Shown here piece after piece: positions 57,697 through 64,000 of a stretch of DNA of 64,000 bases. The notes beneath the pieces are model-generated. The model did not search any database, was not told the origin of the DNA, and was given only the letters and a program-made list of their open reading frames with translations. This stretch comes from Armillaria gallica. Lineage: Eukaryota > Basidiomycota > Agaricomycetes > Agaricales > Physalacriaceae. Each line of letters begins with the position of its first letter. Positions within the stretch are counted from its first letter, which is position 1. The DNA is taken from assembly GCA_037576215.1 (NCBI GenBank), contig JBANDB010000004.1, forward strand, positions 4,774,001 to 4,838,000. The letters run 5' to 3'. The translations under genes and the position numbers were made by a program.

Positions 57697-58860
57697 TCAT
57701 AGCACAGATTTTCTACCACTTTTATATGACAGAAGTATAATACAACCTTTCTAGTAGGTCAGATTTTTTTCTCTGTGCTTCATGCAGCCAGAATAGTGCA
57801 GACTGTCTGAAAGTCATTGTAACCTAGATCACTATTCATGGAAGACTCAGAGAGTGTCAGATACAATAAAACAGACATAATCCTGTCTTTATATAAGCAA
57901 TTCACCTATCAGAATAACCAGAAAACAGATGTCCGCAATAAACTAATTATGTTTTCCTTTGTGCTGAACAATTTACTGAGCAATGGAAACCTTCAGAGAA
58001 GGCTTCATATAGAAAATATATCATAGAATGGCAATATTTCTCTTCCTGTGCTCTTAGAAGCTTGATATGGTTTCCTGGTTTGCCGTTAGCAGCAATGTAA
58101 AGGCCAGAAGCAACAGAACTGTGACTAAAATGTTTGTTTTAAGGTCTGACTCTCCCACATAGACCAAATGGCCTGGAAAAAAGACACAGAACATTCTGAT
58201 TATCTAAATCTACAAGAACACACACTTGAGGATGCATAGAGAAGAGAAAGAAATGCGCAACGCTGATGCGAAGACGAGGTGGGGCATTGATTATGCCGTG
58301 GGAAATAAATCTACATTTGGGCAGATTTCAAACTCAGAATCAGAATCCAGTCCCCCTACAAGTAACGAGCCAGAATAAGTCAGATATTCCTGGCTTCAAT
58401 CATATTAATTGTGTCCGACGATGGGTGCAATGTATACGATTTAGAGCACACACTGCTGAAAAATAGGGCAGCACTATCTTTCGTTGTTCCGTAACATCTC
58501 CCTCCAGGCCGAAGCCCTTGATACGATCGCGCCATGAGGGCGAGTGCTCTCTCCAAGGTATCGACAGCTTCAAGTTTCATAATATCAGTAGCGGGCATGA
58601 TTACTAAATGAAGGCATAGGCGTTAGGCTGGTCACTCACTGTTCGAGAAAAGAGACTTGCCACCCGAAGAATATTAATCCAGTCAAAGCGTGTTGGATCT
58701 GATTTGGCAGAGGCGAAGACGTAGCATATGTCCTGTTCGGTCGTCCCTCCATTGACTCTCCTTGTCGAATAAATCATTGACGTTAGCCACTCGTGAGCTA
58801 TGTTTCTGAACGGTTCTGTCCCTTTTCCGTTCCATTAACCCTCTCTTCATACACCCCATG
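57697..58860. other. Transition from TE-rich to host-like sequence
   Basis: 57697-58240 is AT-rich with nothing assigned. From about 58250 GC rises. A minus-strand frame at 58598-58380 (MPATDIMKLEAVDTLERALA...) and upstream pieces such as EQDICYVFASAKSD (near 58735) look coding, perhaps the 3' part of an intron-containing gene, but I recognise no family. Confidence 0.3.
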
Positions 58861-58863
58861 TCT

Positions 58864-59760
58864 TCACGTCAGGCTCTCAAACACCACCTTCACCCTCCTC
58901 TCGCACTCGGAATCCTTCCTCCCATAATTCCCACGAAGGGATGAGATGGATTTGGCGAGGGTGTAGGATTCGATAGTTTGGCTCCCGGAGGGTAGGATTA
59001 TGGGACGTGCGGCGACGGCGACGGGCAGGTAGAAGGAGTGGTGTGCAGTGTTGTATATCACGATCAGCGAATATCTTCGTACAACGGTCAAAACAAGTGC
59101 GACGTCAGCGGAAGGAAATACGCACTTTTTCAAAGAGAATTTGTTCATATCAACCCCGTCTTCCGGAGCGGCGATGAAATGGATGAGCTGCCCCATCTCC
59201 GTCTGGAACGTTGTCTGCAGGAAAAGTCCCAGAATATCAATGTAGGAGCTCTCCCCGCGGAAATACTCCTTCAGGAGGTGATATATCGCAGCTTCGAGCA
59301 TGGACGATTCGTTGATGGTGATTTGGCCGACTTTGGGGACACGGTACCAGCAGAGCGTGATCGATGATTCCACCATGTCATCCGAGACGAGAAAGAAGGC
59401 TAGGAGCTGTGAATAGGGAGGTGAGAACGTCTAGCAGGGAAGATACGGAATTTTGGACTCACGAGCTCGATACTCCATCCGAGCACGGCAGCCTTTAGAT
59501 ACTTGTTGTCCGTCAGCGTGGTACCTTTGATGATCTCGGCGGTGTTGACGACGGATATGCCGCAGGGACATTGTAGTCGAGATTCTGCCATCAGAATGAG
59601 CTCGGTTCCGTTTTCGCATTAAGCTCTCGCCATCTTGTATCACTCAATCGCATCCTTAGGATACCCTCGCCCGTAATATAGTCGAGCAGCTCCTGCTTGA
59701 TGACTTTCCAGGCTCCGTCTCAACGCGCGTGGAGGGCAGCTTTGTCGGCTGACATGTATA
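58864..59760 (-). pseudogene. ERG20: Farnesyl diphosphate synthase gene, broken
   Basis: FPP synthase joins isopentenyl and dimethylallyl diphosphate to farnesyl diphosphate in the mevalonate pathway. On the minus strand: an N-terminal piece (59755-59640) encoding AWKVIKQELLDYITGEG; LDYNVP then GISVVNTAEIIKGTTLTD and AVLGWSIEL; an intron (about 59407-59456); LLAFFLVSDDMVESSITLCWYRVP; TTFQTEMGQLIHFIAAPEDG; an intron (59075-59125); IVIYNTAHHSFYLPVAVA; and a tail NYGRKDSECERRV. Defects: the GGKLNR segment after NVP is lost with a frame change; the first Asp-rich motif is DDMVE, not DDMMD; RRGQP is missing after SSIT; and about 70 residues including the second DDxxD are absent before the tail. 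It cannot be a working enzyme, so an intact copy should exist elsewhere. Confidence 0.75.
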
Positions 59761-60069
59761 ATGAACATGGATGGACGTGATAGATGGACGCAATAAGAAA
59801 GTGGTGCTACATGAATGGTGGTTGGTCGTGTCTGGGATTTTATTTGTTCGCTTACCGCCGGATAATAGCATCTCTTTCCTGGAAGGACGCGGAGGACGAC
59901 AGGCGGCGCAAGATCTGAGTCTCGGACGCCGACATTCAGGACGCAAACACACCCCATGACGGTCTCCATCCCGCTACACCAACCACACATCCATCTCCTC
60001 CACGATTTGGGATCCCGATGACTTCGCACCCGGAAGTTGGGCTGGTGGCAGCTCCAATGGTAAAAGGGT

Positions 60070-61250
60070 TTATGGCTTGCCAGATCCAAATAATAGTCGT
60101 GTTGCTGTATCCAGGTCTTCCTGCAGAAGGCGAGATAGGATTCTTTGAAAGTGTAGGTCGTCGGTTCTGAGAATGATCGTTTCACAGAAGATAAGTTGAA
60201 ATGTAGAAGAGAGTTGGGAGATGGGTGAGCAAAAGTGTGGAGCCATTAACCTTGGGGCTGAAGAAGCTACGGTACTGCTAGTAAGCACCGTTGAAGTGAC
60301 CAATGAGTTCGCAGGACGTACGGCGGCGACGGAGTCGTGGTCTTCGACAGGCCGGTGACACTGATAAGAGAGGCAGATGCCGAGTTGCGATCTCCAGGTC
60401 GCTTGACTGAATAATTGTCCTAGTACGGTGACCGTTCCAGCGTACATAGATGTCGACGTTGGCGTGATTTCGTTGATCCTCCTCCTTGTCTTGGCCATAC
60501 AAATTCTTGTTCGTGTCTCGATACAAATCTGCCTGAGGATAAGCAAAGTCGAAGAACGGATTGAAACCATGCTTACCGTCGTCCATAGGTCTATCTCTTC
60601 TAGTATCTTAAAAATGTGGTGTCGAAACTGATCATCCATTTCGGCCTCCATGTTGGACTTTGCCTCACATTCTGTATCAGACGGAAAGGCCTTCGAGTCC
60701 CGTCGTGTCGTTTGCCTATTGCAGCTGCGCGCTGCTCCCGACCCAAAAGTCTGTCGTATCGCGACTTGAGCTCAGCTGCCACTAGAAGTCTTGATAGTAA
60801 AGGGGATGCTGGAGGGTCCCTGTCAGAAACATAAGTCCTGGTAACCATTGAAGATAAAACATACCTTTCTTCTCTCAGAATTGTTTCTCTGCTCTACATC
60901 ATCATCCTTCTCTAGATCCCTGTGCTTCGTGCCATGCTCAGTTCCAGAATCCAAGGGACTAGTTCGGCTTGTCAAGTCGCTGAGACGACTAAGCGCGTCC
61001 TCAACAGATTGCTTGAGTCGGTCATACGGGTGTCAAGGACGTGTGCGTCGGAAAAAGTCGCGTCACCGTCGAGTATGGTGATGGTAAGAGACGAAGAAAC
61101 GTGGGCGACGTGGGAGCTGCCGATCACCCTGACGTTGTACCGCCACAGCGACAAGCTCAAAGACCTCGGTGGCATTGCTATCCATAACGTCGGGCGTCTT
61201 CTCCCTTCCCCACACACGGACGTTCAAGGTTCAAGAGTTGAAGACGGTAA
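60070..61250 (-). other. Unrecognised minus-strand locus, probably intron-containing
   Basis: Frames at 60848-60600 (SRLLVAAELKSRYDRLLGRE, a helical, charged pattern) and 60651-60070 (MDDQFRHHIFKILEEIDLW) lie in one direction with possible GT-AG introns between (for example GTATGT at about 60866). The pattern suggests a coiled-coil protein but I cannot name it. A plus-strand frame of 212 codons (60922-61560) overlaps and is equally unrecognised; only one, if either, is real. Confidence 0.3.
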
Positions 61251-61639
61251 GGGATCGCAAAGCAAGAGAATTATATTTGATAACGATACTGCAGTGTGTA
61301 CAAAAAGTAATAGAATGAAGTGGAATAAAAAGTCTGAAGATATGCTCGCGATTCCAGGGGAAATGCCCACAGGACTACGAACAGTCAAAGTTCGTACGAT
61401 TCTAAACGTCCCGTTCCGAACGTATGCGCCGCAGCCCAAGCGAACCTTTTCTTGTTCGTGCCATGGTCGAGCATCGTCTCTCATTAAATCGTTCCAACGA
61501 GAAGCTGGAGCATGCCGTTGTGGGACCGACATGCCTCCAAAGACTCGCGTAAGTGAGTGACCCTGGTCCTAGAGACGACGTGTTGAAATGAAGGAACGAA
61601 GACGAGAGGAGAAAAAGGACATATAATCAGCAAGAATCC

Positions 61640-64000
61640 TTCCCAAGGCATAACTAAATATCGTGCATCATGCCCAGGACTTCCACGGCGGTTGTCTCTA
61701 TTTCAACGGTCGTCGAGGGTGGAGGACGGCGTCGAATAGGGGCTTCTGCATCTTGAAGGCCGATTGATAATATCGGGTATTTGTAAATCCTAAGCGAATT
61801 TCGGTGGGAAAACAGTACCACGCACATAGATGGCGTCGACGCCTAGTTCAAAGTTCATGAACTGAAGGAACAATTAGCTCGGCACGTCGGCACAAGGATC
61901 GGCAACCTACTTTAGAGTGTTACCATTCCGCCCAAAAGAAAAGGCTGAAGCAGCATTACGTGAGTGCAGTACACAAAGCTAGTAAAGGATGGAGTCAACG
62001 CCATACACCTTACCGTCGGACCTATAAGTGCCATTCATGATCTCGATGATCCTTTTCCCAGCGTAATTAGCAAAAGATGTCAATGCACAGACTCTACAAC
62101 ATACCTCGAACATAATTCATGCTTCATCCAAGCGATCCCAAGACATAGCCGAGCGACCACAGCTGACAAGGTGTCTACCTGGATGTTTGCCAAGTTCAAA
62201 ACCGACGATGGCTGCCGCCAATTGGCTGGGACAGTCAGTAGGTCTGCCTCCAGTATGGGACCAGCTGTTCGTGAGCTTTAGCTGACATTCCGAAAGTCGC
62301 ATACAGACACCTACTATTCAATAGAGGTCGTCCGGGCGAATTGCCGGCGACGAAGGCAGCCGGGGCTACCAACGACATTGAAGAAAGAGAAAAACACCAT
62401 TCCTGAAAACAGATTGACGACAAGGGAACGCGAGACCACCACTGTGTTCCATAGATCCTGGACAGATTTCTCCAGAAAGCAGGGGAGTTAGGATAAAAAA
62501 CGTACCACGCACAGGACTAGCATCCACGTTGCAAACTGTGGTTTGCATGCTGAGGGAACGGTTAGCAGAGAATGCGTAGGTAGTTAACAACGCACCCCGT
62601 AGAACCACACCCCGTTCCTCTGTATGGCATGCGAGAGGTTTCAGTGATATTGATTCGATCTGAGACGGTATCAGCCTCTAAAGACAACGACTCGAGTTGA
62701 AAGCACACACCTCTCATGCTACCCGCCCAGCTCCATACCATTTTTGTTGACCCTCATCGATAGATTAGCATACGAAAGGCCCAACGTCGATCACCTCCGG
62801 CTGGTACCCCGCGTACAATATTTTCCTTCACACCAGCCGTTCGACGACCTGTCGCCTCTGCTGTACAGTCTGTCGCCTGCCGCCCAGTGTGTGGATATCC
62901 ACTGCCAGCTTGCTCATCGAGTCGATCGTATTTTGAATACCGAAAAATATAAACCCACGCGGATTTTGCTGCAAATTCGTAAACAGCCCATCTCATCAGT
63001 CAAAGGAACAACAATGCTAGATTGACTTCGCTAACAGGCTACCACTGATTGAGCTTCCTAGGCAGGAGGCAGATCTGCTGTGGGTGCGGATCTGTGAGCG
63101 AGCTTCAGCTGAGGTCCTGGCGTACGCATAATCTATAGTGGCACGTACTTTATAATATAGACGTTGTTCGGGTGACCCGTAGCATTGAAGACCAGGGAAA
63201 GAAGTAGAAGAGAGGTGGAGATCGTACTATTCCTGAGAAGTGGTTGAAGACACGAGAACATGGGAACACCATACGCCGTTCCTCTGTGAGGTTTTATTTC
63301 AAGCAAGAAATTGCGCACTGGTGTTGGTTTTGATCTGAAATAATGTCAGCTTAAAAAGACAACAGCTCAGATGCAGAGTACATACCTCTCATGCCAGAAA
63401 ACAAGACCTGCCATGCCCCGCAATTTCGCCAAACGCGTCTCCTCCATAACGCTCCTCCAGGGTCCTTTACGCCGTGGATCATCGATAGCTCAGCATAGTA
63501 GGCGGTGGTCAAGACGTTGGATGGGCAAGGTGCATTGAGAGTAAAAATATTTTCTCTCCTACAGCCCAGCGTCGTCCGTGTGCTTTCTTGACTGTCTGTT
63601 GACTCGACCCAAAAACCGCCTCAAAATATCGGTACCGGCTTGACGTCAATGAGCTGTATTACTGCTACGAGACGAAGAAAAGATAAGTCCTTGGAGAGTG
63701 GCGTTTAGCGCGCGGATTGACTGGAGAGTGAACGCCTTACGCGAAACCCACTTCTCATTCGTGCGTGTAGCAAATATCTACCCACAACTCCCGCATCTCA
63801 TGTTGGTACATTCCTGTCCAATATCGAAGCTGATACTGGGAAAGACGTGTGCGTTGTTAGAGAAGCGGAAGACGACGAGAAGTATCCCGTTCAAAACAGC
63901 CGAAACGACTAGATCGGCAGTCCTTTCCTTCTTCCTGAATAATAAACATGAGGAGCTTGCAGAGTGTAGATAGGAAGAATGTACCAAGCGGTGCCGCAGA
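61640..64000 (-). pseudogene. Relics of a possible tandem membrane-protein family
   Basis: Two blocks, about 62570-62760 and 63280-63440, resemble each other (both contain GAGGAACGG on the minus strand, a short intron-like gap and ACACCTCTCATGC / ATACCTCTCATGCC on the plus strand). Minus-strand pieces such as TSLLLLSLVFNATGHPNNVYI (63240-63150), LNGILLVVFRFSNNAHVFPSI (63880-63810) and a C-terminal STTVEIETTAVEV (61700-61660) recall the last helices and tail of fungal multi-pass proteins of the DUF6534 type. Frames are short and broken. The assignment rests on pattern only. Confidence 0.3.

Noticed and set aside
60922..61560. 212-codon plus-strand frame as a gene
   Set aside because: No recognised domain, overlaps minus-strand coding-like pieces, and GC-rich sequence yields such frames by chance.

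Overview
The window looks like a TE-dominated stretch of a filamentous basidiomycete genome, probably an Agaricomycete. The evidence is: many 48-57 bp GT-AG introns, Ty3/gypsy chromoviruses ending in a chromodomain, RepHel Helitrons, a BED-finger hAT element, a mushroom-type F-box relic, and CpG-directed decay of every element. No bacterial-style operon, tRNA, rRNA or CRISPR array was seen. Names such as Gyp1, Hel1, TGA-A and R2a are labels I made up for this window.

Layout. 1-5080 (minus): the 5' part of a decayed gypsy element (Gyp1), running off the left edge; its 5' LTR sits inside an older repeat. 5081-8455: two copies of that repeat (R2) in inverted orientation. 8720-11330: a dead Ty1/copia pol, interrupted by two small TA-flanked MITEs. 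11340-14645: AT-rich, no gene supported. 14646-27452: three Helitrons joined head to tail (Hel1 and Hel2 with RepHel genes, Hel3 non-autonomous and carrying a hAT-type MITE). 27695-29383: a reverse copy of a non-coding mobile unit with TGATGAGCC...GGCTCATCA ends (the TGA family). 29384-32837: unassigned AT-rich sequence. 32838-42930: a full-length gypsy chromovirus (Gyp2) with 379-bp LTRs and a TGTTG target duplication, split by TGA copy A. 43245-57696: a nested stack in which TGA copy P is split by TGA copy C, and C is split by a 943-bp hAT MITE, a 6.45-kb autonomous-type hAT element (itself carrying TGA copy B) and a 4.5-kb segment with an F-box relic and a third R2 copy. 57697-64000: GC-richer, host-like sequence with a broken farnesyl diphosphate synthase gene, an unrecognised intron-bearing locus and relics that may be a tandem membrane-protein family.

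Most notable points. (1) Both gypsy elements have a 13-nt site directly after the 5' LTR that is complementary to the predicted start of their own mRNA, as in Tf1-type self-priming. (2) The TGA family is supported by a 4-bp target duplication, by exact restoration of the interrupted gypsy frame when copy A is removed, and by copies that reassemble to almost the same length (1692 and 1689 bp). (3) Three Helitrons abut exactly, and a 551-bp tract is identical in Hel1 and Hel2, including three shared nonsense codons. (4) Inactivating changes in Gyp2 pol, and most LTR-LTR differences, fit CpG deamination. No protein-coding gene in the window looks intact.
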